Below, piece by piece: positions 20,891 through 32,500 of a DNA stretch of 58,953 nucleotides. A program made the translations under genes and the position numbers. The notes under the pieces are model-generated. The model did not search any database and had not been told where the DNA came from. It saw nothing but the letters and a program-made list of their open reading frames with translations. This DNA comes from Coprinus comatus. Lineage: Eukaryota > Basidiomycota > Agaricomycetes > Agaricales > Agaricaceae. Each line of letters opens with the position of its first letter. The stretch's first letter is position 1. The stretch spans positions 1 to 58,953 of the forward strand of contig JAWPGT010000114.1 of the NCBI GenBank assembly GCA_034638255.1, in the 5' to 3' direction.

Positions 20891-23800
20891 TTAAAGTTTA
20901 GAAAGAGGACCTGGTTTATCAGGATAAGAACGATGAAACGCTTCAACAACTTCAACCGCATGAATAAGTTCCGTAGCCGGTAACCAACTGTACTCTTCGT
21001 CTGTTCCTTCATATCCAAGCCAAGCCACCTTATACTGTAATTTGCAAGTACGTCGGCGATCTAGTTTGGAGTCGACAATCTTGGAGATTTCATATTCCGG
21101 TTCACCGTCAATTTCCACGGGAGCAGGCGGAATTTCTATACGATTCTCGAAAGGATTAGTAGTACATGGTTCCAACATTGATACATGAAATACAGGATGA
21201 ACGGAACGGAATTCTTCCGGAAGTTGAAGTGTGAATGAATGCGTACCAGGTCGGGCAATGATCTTGTAAGGCCCTAAGTACTTTTCCGAGAACTTCTTGG
21301 TTGGTCGAGTTGTCCGGAAAAATTGAGCTTTAACAAAAACATTCTCTCCGACTTTAAAGTCAGGTGCAGGAAGTCTGCGTGAGTCTGCGGAAATTTGATA
21401 ACGCTTCTGAGCAGCAATTATCTCATCCTTCAACATCACATGCAGTTCGTCAAGGTTAGTAGTAAATTCCCGAGCTCGAGCAGAGACAATATCTCTCTCC
21501 GGGTAAACAGCAATATGCGGATGATATCCTTTGTTCGCAAAGAATGGAGACATACCAGTTGTTGCACTTGGAGCATTGTTATAAGCAAATTCCGCAAGAG
21601 GTAAAAGTTCCGACCAGTCGTCCTGCTGGTAATTGCAGTAAATTCGAATGTACTGTTCCAAAGTTTGATTAGTTCGTTCAGTTTGACCATCACCTTCAGG
21701 ATGATACCCGGAAGTGAAGTGTAACTTCATATCTAGCGCTTCTCCGAGTGACCGGAAAAAGTGAGACACAAATTCCGAGCCTCTGTCGGAAGTTACATGA
21801 GACGGAACTCCATGCTTGGAAAAGACATGAATGACGAAAAGCCGAGCTAAACCTGCGGAGGTTATTGTAACGTCAGTAGGTATGAATATTGCTTGTTTAG
21901 TTAGTCGGTCAACAATGACGAGGATAGAATCATAACCAGAAGAAGTAGGTAACTTCTCAATAAAGTCTAAGGAAATTGAATCCCAAGGTCTAGAAGGAAT
22001 AGGAAGTTGTTTTAAAAACCCGTAAGGCTTATGCCTCTGTGGTTTCGTGCGCATGCAAGTAACGCAACTTTTGCAGAATACCTTTACATCTTCCCAAATT
22101 CCCGGCCAAGTATAATCTCGACGGATAAGTTCGAGAGTCTTGTTTTGACCATAGTGTCCGGAAATTGGGTGATCGTGATTATTCTGTAAAACCCGTAATC
22201 GGAGATCGTTAGCATTAGGTACATACATACGATCATCCAGGCGCAAAAATCCAACTGAGTCTTTAGACCATCTTCCTTGGGGATTTGCTAAATGATCAGC
22301 AATAGACGTATCGGAAGTTAAAGAAGAAAGAATATCCGAATGAAGCTTTGAAATGTCCGTAACAATTCCAGCTCGCAGAACTGGAGTGAAAAGATAAGTA
22401 GCACGAAGAGAGGAAATTAGTTGTTCTTCTGTGAAGATAGGTCGGAAATTATGTGGGTTAACATCCTTATACCGCACTCCCCCCTCTTTAGGATAGACGT
22501 CCCATCGTCTAGTTAAAGCATCGGGCTTTGTACCCAATCTTCCGGGACGGAATCGAATTACCAGGTGAAATTGCGACAAGTATTCCGACCAACGAGCTTG
22601 TCGGCGAGTAAGGACTTTTGTTGTGCAGAAGTATTCTAGATTTTTATGGTCAGTAACAACATCAATAGGAAGAGCTGACCCTTCTAAATAATGTCGCCAA
22701 ATCCGGAATGCTTCAAAAATTGCCAAAAGTTCCTTGTCGTGAGTGTCGTAATTCAACTCTGCCGCGGAAAAGGTGCGAGAGTGGAAAGCTACAGGATGAA
22801 TTTCCGAGTCGGAAGTTACAATAGAAAGAATCGCTGCCAATGCATAATCTGAAGCGTCAGTTTCAATAATGATTTGTGCATCGGGAATCCAGTGGGTCAG
22901 TATGGGTGCAGTAGTAAAAGCTTTTTTCAAGGCAATAAAAGCTGCCCTTGCTTCGTCACCAAAATTCCAAGCCACACTTTTCCGAGTGAGCCGGGTAAGT
23001 GGAACGACAAGGTCAGAATACCCGAAAATAAATCTCCGATAAAAATTCGCAAATCCCAGGAAAGATTGTACGTCCTTCACCTTTTTCGGTTCAGGCCAAT
23101 CCTGAATGATTTGAACTTTATCGTTAGCCATAGTGAGTCCACCGGAAGAAAGAACATAACCCAAATATTCCACGGAATTTGAATGAAACTCGCATTTGTC
23201 TGCACGAGCATACAAACCATTTTTCCGAAGACGTTTGAGGACTTCCTTGACATGTTTGCGATGTTGGGTGATATCGTCGGAATAGATGAGAATATCGTCC
23301 AAGTATACGGTAACGCAAACATCTAGCATGTCAGCAAAAACTTCGTTCATAAACCATTGAAAAGCAGCAGGAGCATTAGTCAAACCAAAAGGCATAACCA
23401 TCCACTCGTAAGATCCATAACGAGTACGGAAAGCTGTTTTCCATTCATCTCCGGGAGCAATACGTACCAAGTGGTAAGCATGCCGGAGATCTATCTTGGT
23501 ATAAATCCGAGCTTTGCGAGGAGAATCAAGGAGGTCGGAAATTAGGGGAAGTGGGTAACGATCTTTCTTCGTGATGCGATTGAGTCCACGGAAATCCACA
23601 CAAAGACGAAGTGATCCATCCTTTTTCTTGACAAAAAGGACAGGAGCACCATGAGAAGAAGAAGAAGTACGAATAAAACCACTAGCCAAATTATCGTCGA
23701 TGAATTCCCGAAGGGTCTCGAGCTCAACCTTGGATAATGAATACATTACACCAATAGGCGGAGAAGCACCTTCTTCGAGTTCAATTTTGAGATCATAAGG

Positions 23801-24606
23801 ACGATGAGGCGGAAGAGTTTCGGCTTTTGCTTTGCTGAAGACGTCGGCAAAGTCGTGGTATTCGGCAGGAACATTAGAGAGGTCGATGGGATCCGGAGTA
23901 GTGAGAGATGAAGAAGCAGCTCGAACTTCCGAACGTAAGTCCAGAGTGAACTGCTGTGAACCAGGAGTGCGAATTGCCCTGGAAAAGGCAACGGCGTTGA
24001 TTATGCTGATGTGAGGTTTTGGAATTTCGGAAGGTGTGACGAGCGAAGCAGAGGCAGAAGTAATGTTTGTTAGGATTTCCGGGGAATTTTCCGGAAAAGA
24101 AGATCGCGGCGATGTCGGAAGAGCAAGATTCTCTGGAGTTTTGGTATGGAAATTGATATGGCCACTAACCCAGTCAATCAACGGATTGTAGCGGGAGAGC
24201 CAATTGAATCCAAGAACCATAGCACAAGTAGAGTCGAGCCTCGTCACATAAAAGTCAAACAGCATAGATTCACCACTCAGAAAAGTAATTGGCATACATA
24301 CAGATTCAGTAATGTACGAATTTGAAGAGCCATCGAACAACCTAAGTTCTACCGGAGAAACTGAAGAAGTGGAAAGGGAAAATTTTCGGACAAAAGAAGA
24401 ATCAATGAATGAATGAGTAGAACCACTATCAACAAGAGCCAGCCAAGGAGATTTGTGAGAAGGAGAAATTGAATCGGAAAAAAGTGAAACACGTAAAGAA
24501 TCAGGAGAAGAAAGAGCAGAGGCGTTCAGTCGGACAATAGGAATGGCACAGCTGGGCTGAGCGCAAACCCCAGGCTGTACCGGAAATTGCTGGGGTTTGC
24601 CCTCTA
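20891..24606 (-). CDS. pol: Gypsy-2 Pol polyprotein (protease, RT, RNase H, integrase, chromodomain)
   Basis: The frame is open from the gag stop to 20891. In order on the minus strand: protease LVDSGSTHSF near 24430; RT with FVKKKDGSLRLCVDFR, MPFGLTNAPAAF and catalytic YLDDIL near 23300; RNase H with ETDASDYA near 22860; integrase zinc finger (HDHPISGHYGQNK...CKSCVTC) near 22080-22180; integrase core with DFIEKLP near 21970, SDRGSEF near 21780 and the Glu of GDGQTERTNQ near 21690; and a C-terminal chromodomain (VDSKLDRRRTCKLQYKVAWL) near 20950-21090 that may guide insertion to marked chromatin. The first ATG is at 24340, inside the protease region, and pol lies in the -1 frame relative to gag, so it is probably made by frameshifting or reinitiation. 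Confidence 0.92.
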
Positions 24607-25875
24607 GTTTTCCGAAGCCTCGGAGTTTCGAGGAGCGGAAGTTTGAGGATTATTCCCAGCTGCAACATTTGCGGGAGCGGTAACACGACGCCCACGACTG
24701 GAGTTTGGAACACCTCCACGTCCTCGGTTTGAATTGGAGGGACCAGCAACGGCATTACCGGTGATCGACCTCCTAGGACATTCACCGACTCTATGACCAG
24801 CCGTACCGCAGAGGAGACACAAGTTGTTGTCCATTCTACGTTGACGCTCTTGATCAGTCAAACGTCCATTACTTCCAAGGACATTTGCGAGAGGGTTACT
24901 GGGACGAGATGGTGCTTGTTGACGGAAATTGGTATTGTTAGGACGAGGGTTGTTATTGGGATGGGTGTTATTGCTATTGTTGGGACGGTTCTGATGACGG
25001 AAATTCTGGGAAGAGTTGGAAGCCTGACGATTTTCCTGACGAAATTCCGAGTGATTTTCTGGACGACTTTCCGGACGATTGCTGGAATTGTTAGATGGTT
25101 TGGAGTTACAATTTCTTTCGCGATGGCATTCCCAGTAACGATTGTCGAGGAGGCGAGCCTGCTGACGCATGGCATTTAATGTAGAAGGTTTCCCATTAGG
25201 AAGCATAGCCATTTGGTCCTGAATACGATTCGGAAGACCATCATAATAATAGTCCACCAAAATATCATCAGGCCAGTTAAGAACTCCGGCAACCCTGTTG
25301 AAAGCCACATTGTAAGTTGCAATCTCCGAGCTGGCTGCCATTGATAAAGTTCTGATTTCCGACTTAGCTTCCGCTACCAAATCCACATTTCCGAAGTTTG
25401 ATCGCAATTCCTCTTCAAACGTATCCCAATCACTAAACCAATCTAATTCGTCCCAATCCTCCGTGTGGGTCATGATAGTCTCAAACCATTGGCTTGCCGG
25501 CCCAGTTAAGAATGTAAGGCAAAATCCGACTTTATCCTTGTCGGTGGCAAACTGCTGGTTATTAGTGTCGAAATAAAGACGGATATGATGAAGAAACGCA
25601 GCAAATTCCCGAGGGTTTTCCCCGGAGAATGTAGGAGGTTCGCGAGTGTGACGAGGAACACGGGGCACATTGTTGTTGTTATTGTTGTTGTTGAGGGCAT
25701 CTGTAAGGCGATTGATAATTTCTAACAACCTATCCTGTCCCTGTGGTCCAGCTCCTCCTGCACCTGCATCATCATCATCATCATCATCTTCACCCCCGGC
25801 GTTGTTGTTGTTGTAGGGAGGAAGATTTTCCGGCATAGCGGCTGCTCTAGAATTGTTCATTGTACGGGGTGGCAT
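24604..25875 (-). CDS. gag: Gypsy-2 Gag
   Basis: 423 aa starting 28 bases inside the 5' LTR border. An Asn/Asp-rich N-terminus with runs of N and D leads to a retrotransposon Gag core (PPTFSGENPREFAAFLHHIR, then FLTGPASQWFE), a basic Asn/Arg-rich linker, and a canonical zinc knuckle C-x2-C-x4-H-x4-C (CLLCGTAGHRVGEC). Frame intact, stop TAG at 24604. The short leader leaves only the bases GTATTCTGAAACTAAATTCC before the start region as a primer site, which matches no tRNA end I recognise. Confidence 0.92.
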   Translation of the reverse strand: MPPRTMNNSRAAAMPENLPPYNNNNAGGEDDDDDDDAGAGGAGPQGQDRLLEIINRLTDALNNNNNNNNVPRVPRHTREPPTFSGENPREFAAFLHHIRLYFDTNNQQFATDKDKVGFCLTFLTGPASQWFETIMTHTEDWDELDWFSDWDTFEEELRSNFGNVDLVAEAKSEIRTLSMAASSEIATYNVAFNRVAGVLNWPDDILVDYYYDGLPNRIQDQMAMLPNGKPSTLNAMRQQARLLDNRYWECHRERNCNSKPSNNSSNRPESRPENHSEFRQENRQASNSSQNFRHQNRPNNSNNTHPNNNPRPNNTNFRQQAPSRPSNPLANVLGSNGRLTDQERQRRMDNNLCLLCGTAGHRVGECPRRSITGNAVAGPSNSNRGRGGVPNSSRGRRVTAPANVAAGNNPQTSAPRNSEASEN

Positions 25876-25903
25876 ACAAATCCGGAATTTAGTTTCAGAA
25901 TAC

Positions 25904-26511
25904 TGTTAAATACTGAAAATACCGAGAGGGATGACCCTTGGCTTCAGCGTGTGTGCTGCGCCTCCGGAATTTGTACAAGGTCTATTTACGAATTTCCGGG
26001 GGACTTCCGGCAGAGTTTCCAGAAGACCGGAAAAGTAAGAGTGCAGGCGGTTGAGACGATTCGGAGAGTTAAGAGTATATCAGGTCGATTCTGAAACTGA
26101 GGAAATACAAACATAGCAGTGAACTATTTATACGAAATGCCGTAACGGATAAAAAAGGTAATAAGGAATAACGGAAATCCGAATCAGAGAAGAAATACAA
26201 ACGGAGGTAGATAAAACGGAAGACGGAAAGTAATGGCATAATATTGGAGAATTAAGAAGCATAGGAAACGCATGGAAATGTCAAACTAAACTGAATAGAA
26301 TTGATAACCGAAGAATAAGCAAGATAAGAAAAACCCGGAATTTCCGGAGGACGGAAAAGTCCCTTTGAATAATTAATGAACAATGGAAATCTGGAAATTA
26401 GGAAATTCAGGAAGATCGGAAATCCGGAGATTCGCTGTCTAATCGGAATTGTGATATGTGAACTTGGCAGAATTCAGGGTTAGCGGTCATGTGACGGAAC
26501 GGAATATGACA
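25904..26511 (-). repeat. Gypsy-2 5' LTR (608 bp)
   Basis: Direct repeat of 18626-19233, lying upstream of gag on the minus strand and followed on the plus strand by TSD CCATC. Near-identity of the two LTRs indicates recent insertion. Confidence 0.93.
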
Positions 26512-27129
26512 CCATCTCAAGATGAAGAATTTGTCCAGGTTCAGCAAATCCTTTCTCAAGTCCATGACTATGTTTCCGAAGCAAAAGATAATTTAATTGC
26601 TGCAAAGATTGTCCAGGCTCATTATGCAAATCAATATCGTCAACAAGACCCTCGTTTTCAAATTAATGATGAAGTTTATATTAACACAGCAAACCAACGA
26701 CATCTCTTCATGCAGAAGGGAAGTGGGTGAGTGGCACGTCTCATGCCACATTACGAAGGTCCTTATAAAATCATCAAAGCTCATCCCGAATCATCATCAT
26801 ATACCCTAGATCTACCATTACATATGAATATCCATCCTACCTTTCACGTCTCACTATTAAAGAAGTTTAACAAGAACAATGACATTGATTTTCCATCTAG
26901 AACACATCCGGAACCGGAACCTATTCAAGCTACAGAAGGTGTATTAGAACATGTGGTTGAGAAAATCATAGATGAAAAGAAACAGGGTAGAGGAAAACAA
27001 TATTTGGTCAGATGGCTAGGTTATGGACCAGCTCATGATGAATGGATTGCATGATCTCGACTACTTGATAATGAAGTCTTAGAAAAATGGGAAAAGGATT
27101 CTTCTTTTCAAGAGTGTGGGATAGTGTAA
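26512..27129 (+). pseudogene. pol: Gypsy-1 integrase C-terminus and chromodomain
   Basis: Resumes the Gypsy-1 frame after Gypsy-2. It contains the integrase C-terminal fold (GPYKIIKAHPESSSYTLDLP, HPTFHVSLLKKF) and a chromodomain (EHVVEKIIDEKKQGRGKQYL, then VRWLGYG...DEWIA). TGA interrupts at 26728-26730 and 27052-27054, both where Arg is expected (GSG-R-VARLMP, WIA-R-SRLL). The natural stop TAA at 27127-27129 is formed inside the first bases of the 3' LTR (TGTAAG). Confidence 0.88.
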
Positions 27130-27379
27130 GTGTCGTACACTTACAAGGTTACTATATCTGTATATTTTTACCTCTTTTGCTTTCTTTCAAGTTCTCTTCA
27201 ATTAACTACGTCACCATCGTCATTTTTATTAGACTACGTCATTCATAGGTACATTGTAGTATAAGTATTCGTCCACCTTTTTGTAGAGTATCATCTTTTC
27301 TTTCTTTCTCTCTCTCAATAAACATCGGTTCAAGGGATTTCGTTCGCCTCTGAGTGTTGGCTCACATAGAGCACTTCCA
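27125..27379 (+). repeat. Gypsy-1 3' LTR (255 bp)
   Basis: Direct repeat of 3848-4102, preceded by the purine-rich GAGTGTGGGATAG and followed by the TSD CAAGT (27380-27384). It retains CG at the three positions where the 5' LTR has CA. Confidence 0.92.
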
Positions 27380-27384
27380 CAAGT
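27380..27384 (+). repeat. Target-site duplication of Gypsy-1 (CAAGT), right copy
   Basis: Matches 3843-3847 and closes the outer element. Confidence 0.9.
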
Positions 27385-28093
27385 AAATGAAAAGATGTCT
27401 TACACTCGTCATTTCATCATCAAGTATGACATCACCTGAATATTATTAATATACATTCCTTACATGTACATGTATGCAATCGCCCTTTTTACTGACGATG
27501 ACACCTTTTACCTTTGAGCCATCAACAAAGAGAATCCTCGGTCAATTTCTATTTCGGATAACTACGGAAAACGTTGGGATGCGGAACAGGACGATGTTCG
27601 TACCAGTCCAGCGACTCACGGTGATATACTATACATTTATATCTGGTCCATTCTCAATGGTATATTTCTGGAAGACGAGAGCGCTGTTCCAACATCCTTC
27701 TCCTTGCTTCCAGAACTTAAGGAATTCAAGAGTAAACACCCTTACCTCAAATAGTAGACCAATATATTCGTTATTATGTAGGTTATGAATTATGATGAGA
27801 TTTGCATTCGTGTTATTATTACGAGTACAATCTATTCAAATTTATATACAATACTCACCGCCGTGGTCACGTGCGTGGTACGCCCAATGAATTTTTTTTA
27901 TCACTTCTACTATGTGATATAGTAATGGTTTGAATCGAATGAATCATGTATATTACCTCATCCAAGGCTCTCACTTAACAGACCGAGTCGAGCTGAAGGT
28001 GTATTGTGTAAATAAACCTAATTGGAAAAACACAGTAGACTATTATGTGAGACATATACTCGAGTATCTACGATACTTCACTCGTTTACCTCT
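27385..28093. other. Flank between Gypsy-1 and the GH15 gene, with a short open frame
   Basis: A plus-strand frame from about 27462 to 27754 encodes about 97 codons (TDDDTFYL, TGA at 27515-27517, AINKENPRSISISDNYGKRW, ending ELKEFKSKHPYLK). It looks protein-like in composition but I recognise no family. It may be the tail of a host gene cut by Gypsy-1. Nothing else is evident before 28094. Confidence 0.25.
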
Positions 28094-31000
28094 TTAAATT
28101 TGCTCTTTCGAATTGAGCGTTCTCGAAAGATTATACGCTGCCGAAATTAAAGTAACATGCCTACATATACACAGAAATCGGATATCATTTAGCATCCATG
28201 TGCTAAGATGTAGAAGAAGAAGAAAAAAACACGTACGTGAATCCTTGAACAGCATTTCCTAACCTAGATAAACAAATAATTCGTTTCAGTACCATGAAAT
28301 ACGATAAGAAGCGAAAAAGAGAACGCACGATTCTCCCGAGTCCGAAATTTCCTCACTACACAATCCAACATGATTCAAATAAAGCAAGAAGTCCTCAAAC
28401 ATAGTGATAGCTCTCGGAAGGAAGGAGCGATCAATTTGTCCAGCTCTAGTCAGAGCCTCGACACACCTAGTTAAAAGACCGGCGTTTAATTAGAAACCAT
28501 ACTGATAGGCTGAGATCGTAGAACTTCTGGAGCTTACCAGAGAGTGCAAAGACAAAATGTACCCTCTTCTCCGCCTATACCGTCATCAGTCTTACGCGTA
28601 TCATAACGATATACCAGGTTCTATGTGTGTTACTCGACGTAAGTAATGGGACTTTGGATTTAAACTTGAAAGAAACTTTTGGCATACGTTCGATGTCAAT
28701 CCACCTTTGTCAGGTGACCTCAAGATCTGCTTTAACGTCGAAACAAACCTAGGATCACTCTACATTCCTCAAGTTAGAGAAAGAGTATTCTCTAATACTG
28801 TGTACACTCACAGCTTGCATAAAGAACACCAAAGGCATAATCAAAACCGCACTATCCACGACAGTAGTATCTTCATAACTCTGTCCAAAGTACTTCCCTT
28901 CCTTATTCCAAGCATTATGCATAATATCCTCATATAATTCATCTCTAGCTGCTAGCCATTTGAATCGATTTGGACATGGCAGTGAACGTTTATCTGCAAG
29001 TCGAAGCCCACGATCAATTGCTACCCAAAGCATGATCTATATTGGGTCGTTGTTCAGTATCATTTGTGATGCTGTTGAATGGGACTTTGACCTTGGAGTA
29101 CTATAATAATGTCTATTAGAAGGATTGAAACCTAGGTAAAAAAAATAGGAGAAACACATACTGTGAAGTTTCGTTCTCTGTTTCTGACTTCCCTGTTGAA
29201 CTTTTATAGTCCTTATCCATTCTAATACATGGGAGAAAAACATACCAGATCGACCTAAAGCAAATGTGGTCAATTCAAGTTGACACTTTGAATTACAGAA
29301 AAAGAAACATGACTTACAAATCAGTGTCCTTATGATGTGCGACAACGACTATTGAGATAAACGTTTTTAGTTTCTTGGGCAATCACAACCATTTTGCACG
29401 ACTCACAATCAACACTATGACGCAAATGACGTTAGTGCCATAAAAGAACAAATTAAAAGTCACTTACAGTTCACGGACCAAAACCCTATTTCAACATCTC
29501 TTGTTAGCCTGTCTGTACACCTTGTTCCATGTAAAGAAAGGCATACCAATCATCGTAAGCCTATGATAATGATATAGTCAGCGACCAGTTTAGGTCAGAT
29601 ACAACATTACGTACAAGTGGTTTCCCAAACTATTTCAGTCCCATCATTTCAGTTTATCGACATATATCAGTGATTGATTGAACACATACCTTCTGGCCAA
29701 GGTAGATACAATCCAATCTTATCACACCATATCTCATCAATAATCACAGCCTAGAGTACTGAAAGTAAATTTACATACAGTTCTCCGTAGATGTCCTAAA
29801 GAGGCAGCGTCAGTTAACTGAAAAAAAAAAAATGGAGGATCCAGGAGAGAGGAAACGTACCAATTGAATATGATCAGCAGCCCCATTTCCAATTCGAACG
29901 GGTTTAGAACCTTTATGACCATCGAGGTGCGTCAGTTCGGCTTCAGGTATAGTACTATCACCTGGATGTGATATTTAGTTTCAATTTCGTTAAACAGGAG
30001 ATAAATAGAAAGTAAAACGATTTACCATGAATGGTGTACATGATATTTAAACTTCCATCTGGATTTTTATGCCTCAATCTCTCGAAGATGAAACCGAGAT
30101 ACGCTGAATATCATGCTTCAATTTGATGGTATTTATGACACATGCTGAACAAAGTACTCACCATTAGCCTCTTGGGTAAACCCAAGCCTAATCAAGGCAT
30201 ACAATGTGAACGAAGAATCGCGAATCCATGAATATCGATAATCCCTTCATAAAATCCCAAAATGAGTAAATCACTCCCAAACTTCCAAGGTAATCTATAT
30301 GGGTATAAAATTACACACCAATTCCTAGTTCCCCCAATATACTCAGGCAAACTGAAAGTAGGACTAGCAACAACAGCACCTGAATATACATCGCATCAAC
30401 ATCCATATTAAAATAACCCAGAGTAAAAATCAAAAGAGCTATTTTGAGATAAAACGCACCAGTTGGTTCGAAGATAAGGAGTTTCAGTGCGAGAGCACTG
30501 CGCAATACAGCCTCCTTCCAAGATCCGGCGTACGTATTCTGACGAATCCAGTCGTACCAATACCTGTTTGTAGTCTGATTGTATTTTGAAGACCCAATGG
30601 ATTGGAAATTAAAAAAAGAATAACTGGGCGGTGATATAAGATGTGCTTACGTGGAGTAACGAGTGAATAAGTTCCTTGATTGAAAATAATTATATTAAAA
30701 AAAACCGAATTGGAATTTGGTGGGTGTCGAAATGCACACCTTGGTAAGGAAAGGATCTTCCAGCGAAGTTGCTTTATGTAAAATTTTTGTCAGATGAGTT
30801 TCCTTCTCAGAAATCACTTGTATGTCCGTATTTCCACTAGGGGTTTGAATAATAATTCCAGATTGATAGGTGGGTGGAAGTATACTCGGGGTAACCCCTT
30901 CAGCCTCAACACCTTTCGACGACTTAATCCCATACTCATAATTATTAATCGATCCAGGTGGGTTCCGTAAGATGAAGGTAACAGCTTGACCTTCGACGAG

Positions 31001-31813
31001 ATGAATGAACGCCTGTGCCGCAAGTCCTTTGTGTCCTTTGGTAGATAAATCGAGGGTAGTAAGATGGACCACTGGTAAATCAACATCTTCGCTTATTTTT
31101 TCGGGGACATAGCGGAGATCAAGGGTTAGGTCCGCGGATTCAAATAAGGCCTTCTTCTGCTTTCCAACACCAAAGGGAATAGTGTCATCATCGACGATAC
31201 TAGTGACATGCGGGTTTCGAGCGTAATTGAAGGCGGGTGCACATTCAACGTTGATTGCAAGCGAACCTCTGATGCATTCAACACGTCGAATGAGCCATGG
31301 AAGGAGCGGTTTATGGTTGGCAGGACCTATTGCACTTGCTTGGCGTGGACGAGGGAGAAAGTCTGAAAAAAAAATTGAACAGTGCAACGGTAATCCCAGG
31401 ACAAAGAAACCATACCAGTGACGCTAACAACACCAATATCGTTCATGAATTTGGTTTGTAGGACATTGGAACTTGGAAGATAATTTTGTTTGGAGGTGTA
31501 CGGGATGCTGGGGTAGATTGAAAAGTGCCCTCCCTTGTCTTTGTCGAGGATACGGGCAAAAACGGATGGCGAATCGAAGTTGGGAACACAGTAGCTCTCG
31601 ACTGGGTACTTGTTAGCTTCTGTATTGGAAATATCTTATACATTAAACATACTTGAACCGTCAAGACTGACAAGGGCAGCAGTTCTCAAGTTTCCAATCC
31701 TACAACAGTTATCAATATACCTCGTTCTAACGTCATGAGCACCCAAGTACTCACAATCCATGGTCGGCAATTGGAAGATATCCTCGATCCTGTCCGGGCT
31801 GGTAGTAGTTCAT
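28094..31813 (-). CDS. Glycoside hydrolase family 15 enzyme (glucoamylase/trehalase-like)
   Basis: A many-exon minus-strand gene whose exons join into one GH15 protein of roughly 650-700 aa. The start [19 protein letters not shown] (31813) gives no signal peptide, so it is probably intracellular. Exons show the family N-terminal beta domain ([35 protein letters not shown]), then [114 protein letters not shown] and the end [20 protein letters not shown]. Introns are about 45-100 bp, GT-AG. It would release glucose from trehalose or alpha-glucans; the substrate cannot be decided from sequence, and I did not assign the catalytic glutamates. It appears intact. Confidence 0.85.
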
Positions 31814-32500
31814 GATAGAACGACGGCTGTGGGTGAAACAGATAGCGTAAGATTGAATCCGATAGACGCGTAGAGACCTAGTGTCAAGGCCTTTTAATAC
31901 TCGCATCGCCCCAATCTTGGGTCACTACCCAGTCATAAGAATGCCTGGTGTGATGTATGACGACACCATCAATCCCCCTCTGGTCGCATTCCCACGGACA
32001 ACAAGTATCAGATATACACAACTCAGGTACTCAACACCCCCACAAACAAACACTCACTCTATGCTCTCTGTGTAGTGTATACTAGCACTGGTATGTCAGT
32101 CTCACAAAACATATTCTCTTCATTTCTCTTATTAAACATGAAAAACCAAGAACTATTTTAAACGACCAAATATCCATCGATTATCGATAGACCTATTTTG
32201 TAGTCTTCTAGCACCCTCCTGACTTAACACCGTGTATTAGAAGCCTGCTGTATATGTAGATGTCACTATTGAACTCATGATTGACGCCAAAAACGACGGA
32301 AACAGCTTTAGTGACACTTGTACATGGGTCAGTACTTCATCGATGTGTCAATAACGAACAAGCAACATCTTGAGAACTATTAAATCATATCTGTATCCTC
32401 TAACTACTCTTTTTTTAACAATAATATCTTGATGCAAGTTCTTAAACACAGTTACACAGAATCGATCATTACAAAACTCAACGAAATGACGTCAAAAAGG
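31814..32500. other. Intergenic, no gene seen
   Basis: AT-rich interval upstream of the GH15 gene. Short frames only. It would hold the GH15 promoter near 31820-32000. Confidence 0.5.

Larger units (their letters stand above)
18626..26511 (-). mobile_element. Gypsy-2: young chromodomain LTR retrotransposon with an antisense gene
   Basis: 608-bp direct LTRs (18626-19233, 25904-26511) flanked by CCATC (18621-18625, 26512-26516). I found a single difference between the LTRs (CCGG near 18738, CCAG near 26017). Gag and pol read on the minus strand and are open, so this is the youngest layer and possibly still active. On the minus strand a purine-rich AAAGGGAAGG precedes the 3' LTR. An additional intron-containing gene runs in the opposite direction between pol and the 3' LTR. 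Confidence 0.94.
3848..27379 (+). mobile_element. Gypsy-1: old chromodomain LTR retrotransposon, host of the nest
   Basis: Bounded by 255-bp direct LTRs and a 5-bp TSD. Gag, zinc knuckle, protease, reverse transcriptase, RNase H, integrase and chromodomain occur in Ty3/Gypsy order on the plus strand. Removing the nested insertions leaves about 6 kb, the usual size for this class. The coding frame is broken by a 363-bp TIR element, an LTR-like relic plus an inverted copy of the TIR element, a Copia element, a TIR DNA element and a second Gypsy. No tRNA-type primer site (TGG...) is evident after the 5' LTR, which is followed by a T/C-rich run. Confidence 0.92.

Noticed and set aside
30311..30505. 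Separate small membrane protein on the minus strand
   Set aside because: The first residues ([16 protein letters not shown]) are a GH15 exon; the hydrophobic tail is intron read-through.
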